Assembly (NCBI GenBank): GCA_963971305.1
Contig: OZ020308.1
Coordinates: 32,517,275-32,581,274 of the forward strand
Direction: 5' to 3'
From: Arcuatula senhousia
Taxonomy: Eukaryota; Mollusca; Bivalvia; Mytilida; Mytilidae
DNA length: 64,000 nucleotides
The notes beneath the pieces were generated by a model. That model was given only the letters and a program-made list of their open reading frames with translations. It ran no database searches and was not told the DNA's origin. The position numbers and the translations under genes were made by a program. Shown here piece after piece: positions 32,769-43,146 of the stretch (the first letter of the stretch is position 1; every line of letters starts with the position of its first letter).

Positions 32769-34716
32769 ACATTATCTTCTAGGACGCAAATTCCTCCTGC
32801 GGACCGATCATCATAGCTTAGTATGGCTGATGCGCTTTAGACACACCGAAGGACAACTCGCGAGATGGTTGGAGGAATTGTGCTTGTATGATATGGAGAT
32901 TCTGCACAGGTCTGGATCAAAACATTCTAATGCGGATGGTCTTTCCAGAATTCCAATTCGAACGGACTGCGATTGTTATCATGCAGGTGCGAACCTTGAA
33001 GATTTACCCTGTAGAGGGTGTTCTCATTGCTCAAAAAGGCATCAACAATGGGACAGATTTGTGAATGACGTTGATGAAGTTGTACCATTAGCTCACATAA
33101 AAATGGAAGATAGGAAAATCCTGCCTGTTGTGAATATTCAGAAGGTTGAAATAGATGCATTCAAACAAGAGAGTCAGATGCCTGAAGCTGCAGAATGTCT
33201 TGAAGATGGTACAGTTAACTGGCTTGACGGCTGGAAGGAGAATGATGTTCGCGATCATCAACTTGCTGATGTAGATCTGAAACCAATTATATCATGGATG
33301 AAACAAGGAGAACCAGATAGTTCAGAATTACGGCTGTCCAGTCCGGCAACCAAATTTCTTTGGCAATGTAAGAAACAACTATTTTTGAGGGACGAAGTAT
33401 TGTACTACATATGGGATGATTCAGTGAAGAAACGACTATGTCTCATTGTCCCGAAAGGTCTCCAGCAGGATGTGATGTATAATTGCCATGACGTGAAGTC
33501 CTCGGGACACCTTGGGAGGGATAAAACCTTGTCAAGATTAAAGCGTAGCTACATGTGGTTTAACATGGCCAGAGATTGTGAGTTATACGTCAAAACGTGT
33601 TCTGTCTGTAACCGCAACAAGAAATCTAATCGAGCAGCCAAGGCGAAACTTCGTTCTTTTCAATCTGGAGTTTCGTGTGAGCGTGTACATTTAGACATAC
33701 TTGGACCCTTCACACCCAGCAGTCAAGGAAATGTTTACATTCTCTCTATTATTGACCAATTCACGAAATGGATAGAATGTGTGGCCTTGCCTTCACAGAA
33801 AGCCGAAATAGTAGCTAAAGCATTTGTAAACCATTTCATTGTAATATTTGGATGTCCACTCGAAGTTCATACGGACCAAGGTTCTAATTTCAACAGTGAA
33901 CTTTTTCATAGTCTTTGCAAACTATTGGAGATATCAAAAACCAGGACCACCCCTTACCACCCGTCATCCAATGGTTTGGTAGAGAGGTACAATCGGGTCA
34001 TTGTTCAAATTATAAGATGTTACATAAATGGAAAAATAAATACCTGGGATCAAGACTTGCCGCTGCTGACAATGGTTATCCGTGCCTCAGAAAATCAATC
34101 TACTGGCTTCACTCCGAACATGCTTATGTTTTGGCGAGAGAACAATATGCCTATAGACATTCTATCAGGGACCGCAAACGCAAATTCCTTTCCAAAGACC
34201 CCAGCTGAGTGGTTACAGAACCTAGTAGATACCCTATCTGATGTTCATCATGCCGTTCGAGAAAATTTAAATGCATCTCAGAAAAGACAGAAGCGGTTAT
34301 ATGATGAACGATCTTATGAGAGAAGATTTGAGGAAGGTGACATCGTATATGTGCTAGATGAATCGATTAAAAAGGGACAAAGTAAGAAACTAAGAGCTCC
34401 ATGGAAGGGACCATGCTTAGTTGTTCGAGAAAGACATCCTATTTACACAATACAAACCAGTCGGAAGAGGATAGTTATTCACCATGATAAGTTAAAGGCA
34501 TGTGATGATCGCATACTCCCCTTGTGGTTACGGAGGGCCAGATGCTCTCTGTATGCGGAAACAGATGGATCCGTGGATGAATTTAGTAACCACCAATATG
34601 ATAACCTTGAGAATGCACAGTTCCGTAAATTTTATGGCGGTGATTCTGAGGGCTCGTCGGATTTGGACGATCAAGGAACAGAAGGTAGTAAAGCTAATGA
34701 AACACCGGAACTTGAG
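32695..34716 (+). CDS. Gypsy Pol: RNase H end and integrase
   Basis: This frame carries the RNase H end (KKLLAVVKFCRQFRHYLLGR, LRTDHHSLVWL), a Cys/His linker, then integrase: the HHCC zinc domain (HDVKSSGHLGRDKT...CSVCNRNKK, about residues 264-305), the DDE core with Asp near 334 (HLDILGP), Asp near 394 (HTDQGSNF) and Glu near 429 (GLVERYN), and a C-terminal beta-barrel-like region (GDIVYVLDE, APWKGPCLVVRE). All three catalytic residues are present. An acidic tail is cut at about 34717 by a Naiad insertion; the tail resumes at 36655. Confidence 0.88.
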
Positions 34717-36654
34717 TCTCAACATAGTGGATAATGACCAACTCCGCGATGTTTTGGCCAAAGGACCAAAATATCGTGAACCTAGAGCAATCAACTGGAA
34801 CCATAATTTCAAAACAATTATGGATTCAGTTGAAGACTATGCCAGAAAATGGGCCAAAAAAGAACATGAAAAGGAAAGCGACGTTCTTTCTGAGTGGGTA
34901 AAGTCTGTGAGGTCGTTGGTTTTGAAAAGGATTAACTCTTTGAAAGGCTCGATGAGCACCAAGGCAACATCTATTTTCAACAACCCTGATGTTGCGAAGA
35001 CATTGTCCACCTTACATGACAATTATGTTGTCGTACCTGCTGATAAAGCGCCTAACAACATCATTTTCGTATGCAATAGACACTATATTGATTGTTTAAC
35101 AGCTGAATTAGGGGTTGGTTGTACTAGCAAAAGCACCACATATACAGCAACAACACTGTCAAAGGAGGAAATAATCAACAATCATAATTCTGTCATTTCT
35201 TCCTTTGGCATTTCTGTTGACAAAAAGAACGATGACGTTCCATCCTTGTATTGGATTCCAAAGTTACATAAAACTCCATACAAGCAACGATTTATTGCTG
35301 GGTCATCCAAATGTACAACTAAGCCTCTTTCAGTTTTGTTAACATCAATATTGACGGCAATAAAATCAAGCATTCAAAAGTATTTCGATTGTTGTTACTC
35401 TAGAAATGGCGTCAATCAAATTGTCTCAAAAATTCTAAAGAACTGATGGAAAATCTCCATTCTAAGTCATTTTCATCATGTAATAGCATTAAAACGTTTG
35501 ATTTCTCTACATTATATACTTCAATTCCACATTCACAACTAAAATCTCGTTTGGCACAACTGATTAAACGTAGCTTTATCAAAAAGAACGGAAAACGCAG
35601 GTACAAGTATTTGGTAGTCGGTTATAAAAAGACTTACTTTGTCATCCAAGAGTCTAGCAAGAAAAACAAATTTACAGAAGATCAAATAATAGAAATGCTC
35701 AACTTTCTAATCGACAACATATTTGTACAGTTTGGTGGACGTGTTTTTCAGCAAACAATAGGTATCCCAATGGGCACAAATTGTGCACCATTGCTTGCCG
35801 ATTTGTTTCTTCATTCATATGAAGCGGACTTCTTACAATCACTTCTAGACAAAAAGGACCGCAAACTTGCTTTATCCTTCAATCTCACATTTCGTTATAT
35901 TGATGATGTCCTTTCACTAAACAATCCTCGATTTGGTGACTATTTACATCTCATATATCCGAAGGAACTTGAGATAAAGGACACTAGAGATTCTAGGAGG
36001 TCCGCTTCATATCTGGATCTATTTCTCGAAATTGACACACAAGGAAGGCTTTGTACAAGGCTCTATGACAAACGTGATGACTTCAACTTTCCAATAGTTA
36101 ACTTTCCCTTTCTGTGTAGCAACATTCCGTCCGCTCCAGCATATGGAGTTTACGTATCACAATTGATTCGCTATTCCAGAGCATGTGAGGAGTACAACGA
36201 CTTCCTTGATAGAGCCACACGGCTGACAAGCAAATTGTTAACACAGGGGTACGTTGCTCCCAGGTTGTTGTCATCACTCAAGAAATTTTACGGACGACAT
36301 CACGTGCTTGTATACAAATACGGGATTTCTATCTCTCAGATGAGCACAGATGTTGGTTTGACATAGAGTTTTGTAATGTCATCCTTTCCGGATATGACCA
36401 ACACTTAATCGATCTTTGGCAACGTGACGGGTGTGCTATAGCAAGCAGGAACTGCTTACTCTTCCGGAGCACCTGAGTTCACTCTCGTTTCGACTTGAGT
36501 TCACGTTGCTGAATGCGGTTTTGTTGTTATATGTGTTTGTGTTTTATGTTGTTGTGTGGTTTGTTTTGTTGTGATGATTTTTGTCTGCCGGTTTTGTCTT
36601 TGTCTTTACGGTTTTATGATACTGATTACCCCTTTGGTACACCTTTGCTTCTTT
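34717..36654 (+). mobile_element. Naiad-type PLE, 5'-truncated insertion in Gypsy pol
   Basis: From CTCAACATAGTGG (34718) to GCTTCTTT (36654) the sequence is a plus-strand Naiad copy that begins just after the CxC motif region of the full element at 60536-63883. Gypsy Pol tail sequence lies directly on both sides. I see no exact target duplication. It belongs to the same 3'-end subfamily as the fragment at 40674-41009 and differs from the copies at 25576 and 60536. Confidence 0.85.
34731..36366 (+). pseudogene. Naiad PLE reverse transcriptase, frame-broken
   Basis: Two overlapping frames (34731-35446 and 35446-36366) cover the RT. Visible blocks are VVVPADKAPNNIIFVC, SLYWIPKLHKTPYKQRFI, the motif-A region FDFSTLYTSIPH, IGIPMGTNCAPLLADLFLH and the catalytic YIDDV (near 35900). 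Comparison with 60819-63512 puts a one-base loss near 35425-35435. The GIY-YIG domain is absent because the copy is 5' truncated. The catalytic residues remain, but the protein is split. Confidence 0.85.
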
Positions 36655-36803
36655 CAGAAGATGAGTGGACAACTCCAAATTCGTCCTTCATAGAAGAGAG
36701 CTGTAACGAGCAAAGCGAGGATGTACATGAACCGAGGAAAACTTCTAGTGGTAGGACGGTACAAAGGCCGTCTTACCTCAAGGATTATGAAACGAGTGTA
36801 TAA
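36655..36803 (+). pseudogene. Gypsy Pol C-terminal tail after the Naiad insertion
   Basis: The acidic and then basic tail (EDEWTTPNSSFIEESCNEQ, then GRTVQRPSYLKDYE) is the kind of ending Gypsy Pol proteins have and ends with TAA at 36801-36803. It is separated from the integrase by the Naiad copy and now lies in another frame. Its position shows where pol ended before the insertion. Confidence 0.65.
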
Positions 36804-36815
36804 TTGTATGAAGGA

Positions 36816-37048
36816 CTGTTTATACCGTCCTATATTGTTGTTACCTTGTACATATTGTTTAAAACTCTACACATCGCTATTGTACACACATGACTACGGG
36901 ACTGTGTGCCGTCCTCTAGCATGAAAATTTCTGTTTATACCGTCCTATATTGTTGTTACCTTGTACAAATTGTTTAAAACTGTACACATCGCTATTGTAC
37001 ACACATGACTACGGGACTGTGTTTGCCGTCCTATAGCATGAAAATTTT
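36816..37048 (+). repeat. Tandem duplication, 115-bp unit, between pol and TatD gene
   Basis: CTGTTTATACCGTCCTATAT starts at 36816 in near form and again at 36931; the two copies differ at only a few positions and each ends in CGTCCT(C/A)TAGCATGAAAATTT. The duplication lies in the Gypsy spacer. Its role, if any, is unknown. Confidence 0.8.
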
Positions 37049-37242
37049 TGTTGTTTTGATATTTAACATGTTTTTTTTTTAAAAAACAAAACATACACTT
37101 CCATTCTGTAAGTTGTCAATTATCACAAATATTGTAGATCATACTTTTTATGTAAGTTAAGACTTGCGTTAGCTTAGATCAACATTTTCCCCTCGTGGTA
37201 ATATCTTTAACTTAGGTTGCATTCACTAAGGGGTAATTTATC

Positions 37243-37268
37243 TGTTCATTTTGTTTTAAATTGTAGAA
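37243..37268 (+). promoter_or_regulatory. Splice-acceptor-like site just before the TatD gene
   Basis: A T-rich tract ending TTGTAG is followed two bases later by the ATG at 37269. Retroviral env genes are made from a spliced RNA with an acceptor in this place, so the TatD gene may be expressed the same way. I could not identify a matching donor in the leader. Confidence 0.45.
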
Positions 37269-38798
37269 ATGTCAACCAATAGAAGATTAATGGGGAAGGT
37301 AGTGTGTATGAGTTCTAGAGAGGACCAAGTTAGAGAAGTGGAATTGGTGGAAGAAGGTGAAACTATTGTTTCCTATCATACATTATTTGAAGAGTCCCTT
37401 GATGAATCTGGTGGCATAGGATCAAAGAAGAAGAAAACCAAACCATGTCCATTCAATTCCTGTGATGTTCGTGTGCCGCATCTAAAACGTCATGTTTGCA
37501 AATACCATCTGCCTTGGTACATTGCTGCTCACACAGCTTGCTGGAGTTGTCATCAACAAGAAGCATCACCCTGTCTTACCGTGGCGTTGCATACAAAGAC
37601 GCATGAAAAGGGTGCAGCCTTCTCGGATGCTAATGCTATTAGATGGTGCTACTTAGTGAATGGTATGCTACATTTTATCAGAGAAGAATTACAGCTAGAA
37701 TCCCTAGACGCCGTGTTGTCATTTGTTGTTGAAAACAACATTTACCCCCCATTTGACCCATCTGGGCAAGATTTTAATAATCAGGAAACATATCTCATGA
37801 TGTTGTATTGTGAAAGAATGAAAATAACTTGTCCCTCAAAATTTAGTGTTCATCCTCCAAAATGCACCATCGAACTGATCCATTGGCGAATACTCTCTGG
37901 ACTACTTAACAAACTTTCGCAGGAGCAACAAGCTGAAGTATTATCTCTAGAGGTACCTATGACCATAGGAGGACTTTTAAAGGAGAGCTGCCATGACCAG
38001 CCGATGCCGGATATACACCTATTTGATTCTCACTTCCATTTGGACATGCTTTTTAAACGCTCACATGCTCGGACCTTAAGCGAGGTCGAAGAGGAAGTGA
38101 GTCGACCATTCGTTCTTGCTGGTGGTGTTGCCAACTTTGTGTACCCAGAGCACTGGAAAGACTGTGATGATCAGTTAGACGACAGGTTATTTGTGTCGTT
38201 TGGCATTCATCCACATTTTGTTGACTCAGGATGTTCAGAGAAGTTACCTTATCTGAAGACCCTCCTGCAGAGTAAAAGGTGTGTTGCGTTAGGAGAAATC
38301 GGAATTGATGTTACTGGCGGAAATCAAAATAAATCCTACCAGGTAGAATTCTTGAGACAGGTTCTTCCCTTTGCTAAGGAGTTGTCATTACCAATTATCT
38401 TGCATTGTCGTGATTCAGGCATCGGAGAGGCAGATACAATATTGTTTGAGATACTGACACAACTGGACTTCGACGATCACAATATTCATTACCATTGTTA
38501 TACTGGAACAGCTGAGAATGCTCAAAAATGGTTGTGCAAGTTCAAGAACATATCATTTGGGATCACCTCATACCTTCTCAGAGATAATACACTGGTTGAT
38601 GTTATAGGGAGAACGAATGTCAATCATCTACTTGTGGAATCAGATGCACCATACCTGTCACCAGAGAAATATGTAAGAGTGAACAGCCCTTGGTCCGTGT
38701 TAAAGATTGTACAAAGAATCAGTGAGATAAAGAACATTCCTGTAACAATTTTGTCATGTATTCTAAACGAAAATGTTAAGAGAACCTATCAATTGTAA
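37269..38798 (+). CDS. TatD-family metal-dependent nuclease with N-terminal Cys/His region
   Basis: An unbroken 509-codon gene lies between Gypsy pol and the 3' LTR. Residues 253-509 are a TatD amidohydrolase-type domain with every expected metal ligand: DSHFH (253-257), GIHPH (312-316), GEIGID (Glu 343), ILHCRDS (His 379), HCYTG (His 409) and ESDAPYLS (Asp 459). The family cuts DNA ends, and the animal TATDN2 branch is reported to act on RNA/DNA hybrids. The N-terminal 250 residues have a Lys patch and a C2H2-like stretch (CPFNSC...HVCKYH, 60-80) and further Cys/His pairs (WSCHQ). No signal peptide or membrane segment is seen, so it is not an envelope protein. ATG 37269 is the first Met after the acceptor-like site. 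Whether it helps the element (for example in handling cDNA or hybrids) is inference. Confidence 0.88.
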   Translation: MSTNRRLMGKVVCMSSREDQVREVELVEEGETIVSYHTLFEESLDESGGIGSKKKKTKPCPFNSCDVRVPHLKRHVCKYHLPWYIAAHTACWSCHQQEASPCLTVALHTKTHEKGAAFSDANAIRWCYLVNGMLHFIREELQLESLDAVLSFVVENNIYPPFDPSGQDFNNQETYLMMLYCERMKITCPSKFSVHPPKCTIELIHWRILSGLLNKLSQEQQAEVLSLEVPMTIGGLLKESCHDQPMPDIHLFDSHFHLDMLFKRSHARTLSEVEEEVSRPFVLAGGVANFVYPEHWKDCDDQLDDRLFVSFGIHPHFVDSGCSEKLPYLKTLLQSKRCVALGEIGIDVTGGNQNKSYQVEFLRQVLPFAKELSLPIILHCRDSGIGEADTILFEILTQLDFDDHNIHYHCYTGTAENAQKWLCKFKNISFGITSYLLRDNTLVDVIGRTNVNHLLVESDAPYLSPEKYVRVNSPWSVLKIVQRISEIKNIPVTILSCILNENVKRTYQL

Positions 38799-39266
38799 GA
38801 ATTTAGGTAGTAACAATGGGAAGGTGTTTGCTTTCTCGAGTTTCCTTTTAATAATGTGACCACGAGTGTACTTGATAAAAAAAATGAGTTGTCTAGTAAT
38901 GACAGTCACCTATGATTTCTGAACAAGACTTTGTTAATACTATAAAGAGTTGTATCGTTTAATTCACGTGACCATATTATACTTAGTTAAATTGAATTCG
39001 TCTAGTAAAGACATTCGTTTATGATTTCTTTAACATCGCTGCTAAATATTAGAAATTGGTATCGGCATATTGTTTATGTTATTGAAACATTTTATAATGG
39101 CGTTTTCTTTCAGAATCTAACAGGAAGGCTCACATATGCTCTCTTGTTGGTAATATACAGATATCGTACTAGGAAGGCTTGTGCTTTCTTAGCAATTGTG
39201 TTTAATATAAATAGGAAGGCTTAATTGTGCTATCTTATTTATAATGGATGACTCTTTTTTATGATT
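38799..39266 (+). other. Gypsy 3' spacer with short repeats
   Basis: The motif AGGAAGGCT recurs at about 39121, 39171 and 39211, with a similar GGGAAGGTG at 38819. Two diverged blocks of about 100 bp share a GTGACCA...GTCTAGTAA(T/A)GACA order. No frame is supported. It separates the TatD gene from the polypurine tract. Confidence 0.5.
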
Positions 39267-39274
39267 GGGGAGAG
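39267..39274 (+). promoter_or_regulatory. Polypurine tract of the Gypsy element
   Basis: GGGGAGAG lies directly before the 3' LTR, where second-strand DNA synthesis is primed. Confidence 0.75.
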
Positions 39275-39497
39275 TGTGACAGTATAGGTCTAGCGGTGCA
39301 CCCAACAGCGGAGGAATCTGTGGGATCCGCGTCTGCATTTTGGTATAATAAAGTTTAATGTCGTCTGATCAACCATGTTGTTTTCTTTCTCTGAGTGATT
39401 AAGTCTGTGTGACTGCTGTTGCCTGTGTGGCTGTGCATTTTACAATATAGGTTGTCCTGTGTGGTATATCTATTCTGTATTTTGTAATTCTGTAACA
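39275..39497 (+). repeat. Gypsy 3' LTR
   Basis: 223 bp, TGTGACAGTATAGG to TCTGTAACA. It differs from the 5' LTR at four positions (near bases 12, 18, 103 and 153 of the LTR). ATAT follows directly, equal to the four bases before the 5' LTR. Confidence 0.92.
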
Positions 39498-40673
39498 ATA
39501 TTTCATATTATTTACATGTATTATCAGGTGTATTACTTGGTTATCGTAGCAGTAATGAAAAGGATTTCATACCATAATAATGAGATTTTATTTACTGTAC
39601 CTGACTGTATGTACATGTCATGCATGTGTAACGTCATGTTACCCAATTTCGGCATGGTACCTAAATTCGGCATTTCGCGAAAAATGGCTCGAAACCATGT
39701 AATTTTGACGAAAGTCAGCGTTGTTTGAAACAAATCCTGTGGTAAGTTTTTGTTTTTAAAACCGTAGTTATCTTACATTTCATGATAAAAGTTGTCTTGT
39801 TGACATAAAAATCATGACCGAAAAAATGACCCAGCTTGCGATGACAATGTACTGCTTATTTTTAATGATTTCGGTGTAATCACATTCTCTAGGTATCAGA
39901 AAAAATATGTGCATACCTTCTGAGATATGTTGTTATCATTTCCAACTTCAAATTTAATCATGGATACTATAGATAGTAACAATTGCGAAAAACTAACAAA
40001 CACAATTTCACAATTTGACAGCGTCAAAAATGAGAGATCATCCACAAATTCACGTCACGACGTTAAAAGTGCAAAAGCACTGTCGTGCGGGTGTGCCTAA
40101 TATGTTAGTTATAGAGCAAAGATTTAAACTGAAATTTGTTAAAGTAATAATAAATCAAAAAATCATAATTTTTTAACAGTCTTTTTAAGCTTTAAAAATA
40201 TAAATTGTTAATGTAAACTTTAATTTAAGCTACAAAAAGTCCATTAAATAGTGTAGTTTTGCAGAATCAATTAAAAAATTGTCTTTAACAACCATTTGCT
40301 TCCCGAGTTGTATTATGCAAACTAAATGCATACGACCCAAGTTTGAACTCACTCGGAAGTGCCCGCGCAAGCCCATCTAAAAATACTTTATGAAATGGAT
40401 GCAAACAAACGTTGTCTGAAAAGGTATGTTCTGGTTTTTGTAACTGTTTTGATTTTTCCTTACTCCGTTCCCCTTTAAAATGATATCAATAACAAGAGAA
40501 AGTGGTTTAGAAATCCCCCCAATGAGAATATTGTGTCATTGAATTAATCGAGTTTTCAGTTAAATAGGCCCGGTTAATATATAGAACGATGAATGGAAAA
40601 CAGGTGCGTGTGTGTTGTTATTATTACATCTTTAACACTTTTTAATCAGTATTTCTTAATAACGGAAAGGTTT
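39498..40673. other. No recognised gene
   Basis: AT-rich sequence with a CCCAATTTCGGCATGGTACC / CTAAATTCGGCATTTCGCG pair near 39640-39680. No supported frame. Confidence 0.4.
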
Positions 40674-41009
40674 TACGGGATTTCTATCTCTCAGATGAGC
40701 ACAGATGTTGGTTTGACATAGAGTTTTGTAATGTCATCCTTTCCGGATTTGACCAACACTTAATCGATCTTTGGCAACGTGACGGGTGTGCTATAGCAAG
40801 CAGGAACTGCTTACTCTTCCGGAGCACCTGAGTTCACTCTCGTTTCGACTTGAGTTCGCGTTGCTGAATGCGGTTTTGTTGTTATGTGTGTGTGTTTTAT
40901 GTTGTTATGTGGTTTGTTTTGTTGTGATGATTTTTTGTCTGCCGGTTTTGTCTTTGTCTTCACGGTTTTATGATACTGATTACCCCTTTGGTACACCTTT
41001 GCTTCTTTT
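40674..41009 (+). mobile_element. Naiad-type PLE 3' end fragment
   Basis: It runs from the last coding bases (GGGATTTCTATCTCTCAGATG, stop at 40718-40720) to GTACACCTTTGCTTCTTTTA. It is nearly identical to 36313-36654, so it belongs to the same subfamily. It is strongly 5' truncated; the short open frame over it is not a gene. Confidence 0.85.
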
Positions 41010-41343
41010 ACTTGTCATATAAAGAAGAAATATGAAATTATATTAAACCCAGAGCTTTACATGCTCTTACTTCCAAATACATTTTTGTTTGTTTTGAAAT
41101 GTTCGGTAAAAATCGGAATGTTGGTCACGAAAGTTAATAAGTGGCCATTGGTATCAAACTTCTTCAAAAATCGGCTACATTTCTAGCCGTTACACGAACA
41201 TTATTAAAATTTTCGTCTTCATAAAAGCGCGAAAGCTTTAATTTTATGATTATGCAACAGTTAAGTGATTATTTTTACATTGCAATATTTTTCCCAAAAC
41301 TGCTTTATTATTATATATTATTTATTACGGCTCAAATGTCTCT

Positions 41344-41371
41344 ACGTTTCGGCTATTCAGCCTTCATCGGG
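41344..41371 (-). ncRNA. Hammerhead-ribozyme-like motif of a canonical PLE
   Basis: On the minus strand the order is CCGATGA, a 4-bp stem GGCT/AGCC with loop GAAT, then GAAAC. This is the hammerhead core layout (CUGAUGA, stem II, GAAA) with U4 changed to C. PLEs are known to carry hammerhead motifs. Stem III could be three pairs (ACG/CGT further on), and stem I is not convincing, so cleavage activity is doubtful. Confidence 0.45.
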
Positions 41372-41513
41372 AGTGGAAAAGTCCTGGTTAAGTTACACCA
41401 TCTTGATTGCTCATTATCATCTCCAACAATAACATCGTCAAGGTGAGTGACGTCATAGGCGACGTTAGCGACGTTGTGCCAAAGTGTGACGTCCAGAATA
41501 GTGCCAGATGTCA

Positions 41514-41965
41514 TCAAAACTCATTCCAAAGTATTCCTAGGGTTTTCTTTATGTTTGCTCCATTTGGTGTCTCTGTTTGGAGATCCTCTATCCATTTTAG
41601 TTCTTTAATTTGTCTATAGTATTTGGATTTGTGTATGCACTTTTCCAGTAGTACAAATTCTACATCTTCTCTGGAATGATTCCCCTCGTTGAAATGTTGC
41701 GCTACACTCTTTTTCTGTCTCTTTAATCTAATGTCGTCAAGGTGTTCTTGAAGTCTATCTTTTGCTGTCCGCTCTGTCTCTCCAACATATATAACCTTGT
41801 TGCAAGTCTTACAAAATATTCCATATACCAAATTTTTTGTGCTGCATCCGAAAAAGTTCTTTTGGTTAATAGCTTTTCCATTTACTGTAAAAATGTTTTG
41901 TTTCGTCAGTTTTTCACAAACTTCGCAGTCTTTCTTGCACTTGTTAACATTCCTATTTTCAATCT
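41514..41965 (-). pseudogene. Canonical PLE GIY-YIG endonuclease (C-terminal fragment)
   Basis: The minus-strand frame from about 41965 to a TGA at 41514 has CKKDCEVC, then GCSTKNLVYGIFCKTC, VIYVGET (GIY-YIG signature), an Arg in RLQEHL, AQHFNEGNH and a Glu region (IKELKWIEDLQ). This is the endonuclease that in canonical PLEs ends the protein, unlike the Naiad copies here where it is first. No RT is attached upstream, so only the 3' part of an element remains. The hammerhead-like motif lies downstream on the same strand, as expected for that element type. Confidence 0.75.
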
Positions 41966-42663
41966 GAGTTTTTGCTTTATTATTACTTTAACATATTATT
42001 ACAAAATAATCAAATTATGTAGAAATGTTACCTTATATAGTAAAAAGAGATACTTCGCTACTTTTTGGACAAGATTGTTATACGATGCATATGGCTGGCT
42101 AAAAATATAAGAGAAAAAGAATAATGAAAACAGTGAATAAAAATCAAGTAAAACCAAACCAAGCCAAACCATTAATTCTCAGTCTGTTTTTTTAAATCAA
42201 AACAGATACTTTTATTTAGATTTTCAAATGATTAGGAACCAACACACAATATCGGCGACGGGACATAAAGCAACCAACCATTTAACTTGAGGGGTGAATG
42301 TCAGTTTTCTTCAAATATTTGAATTTGATTTTTGATGAAAAAATTTTGACGGCAAAAGTTTAAAAAAAAACAATATTCTGAAGAAGGGTTTCTGTCTTTA
42401 AAACAAAATTATGCTAGATAATGAAAAACAAATGTTTTGTCTTGGCATCTTAAGATCATTTCGCTTTGAACAGGACAAAATATCAAGCTTCCCTCTTTTA
42501 AAGTTTAATGGTCGGTCCATTGATATGTTTTGCAAGCCTCTTTTTTATAAAGAAAAATCCGAATTAAAAAACGTTAGCAATCAACATAATAGACTTACTA
42601 TTTGATATGATAGTTAATTGTTTTAATTAGTGTTTGACTGGTCTGCTGTACTGAGATGATCAC
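41966..42663. other. No recognised gene
   Basis: A plus-strand open stretch at 42411-42605 has no motif. Otherwise AT-rich. Confidence 0.4.
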
Positions 42664-43020
42664 CTCAATATCCCTATTGTGTCTCACAACAATGTTGTGT
42701 TCTATGGTCATTACCGGATCCTAAGATCGCAATGGAAGAGGGAGGTTTGGCGCCATAAAACCTGGTTTAACCCACCATTTCGTTTGAAATGCCTGTACCA
42801 AGTCAGGACCATTGCGATCCACCAGTTCTCCGGTATGACTGATTCGTTTTTGTCATTTTCTCTGGACTACGAGATTGATCATTCAAGTTCGGTAGTTTTG
42901 TTATTACCTTTATTTGAACTTTTTTTTCAACGACAAGCTAGGGTAAACTTCAATCATAGATTGTTTCAGTCAATTGTAAGCGGAGTGCAGAGCTCAACAC
43001 TTTTGCTAGATTGTAAAAAT
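42664..43020 (+). repeat. GTCAGGACCATTGCGATC dispersed repeat, copy 1
   Basis: The block contains GATCGCAATGG and its complement CCATTGCGATC, TTTGAAATGCCTGTACCAAG and TTCGGTAGTTTTGTTATTACC. Related but diverged copies lie at 56909-57045 and 57868-57990. I associate this family with mussel genomes. The open frame through it is incidental. Confidence 0.6.
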
Positions 43021-43146
43021 CAACTAAATATTCAAATCATTTGATCAGAACGAATAAAACCATTACTTTGCTTAATTTCAATTCAACAATATATAATTCT
43101 GAATCTTCTTTCATTTTTCATTTTATAACATTTTTTAATATCACAG

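Larger units (their letters stand above)
27040..39497 (+). mobile_element. Gypsy-type LTR retroelement carrying a TatD nuclease gene
   Basis: The 12.46-kb element is bounded by two 223-bp LTRs differing at four positions by eye (about 1.8%) and by a 4-bp duplication ATAT outside the LTRs. It contains a primer-binding-like site, gag with helix-hairpin-helix, capsid and zinc knuckle, a -1 frameshift signal, protease, RT, RNase H and integrase, a displaced Pol tail, and then an intact TatD-family gene between pol and the 3' LTR. Later insertions are a SINE in gag (28730-29220) and a Naiad fragment in pol (34717-36654). Without them it would be about 10 kb. Several mutations have disabled gag-pol, but the TatD gene is unbroken. 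Confidence 0.9.

Noticed and set aside
37269..38798. Host TatD gene that happened to neighbour a retroelement
   Set aside because: It lies inside the LTR pair, before the polypurine tract, without introns, so it is part of the element or was captured by it.
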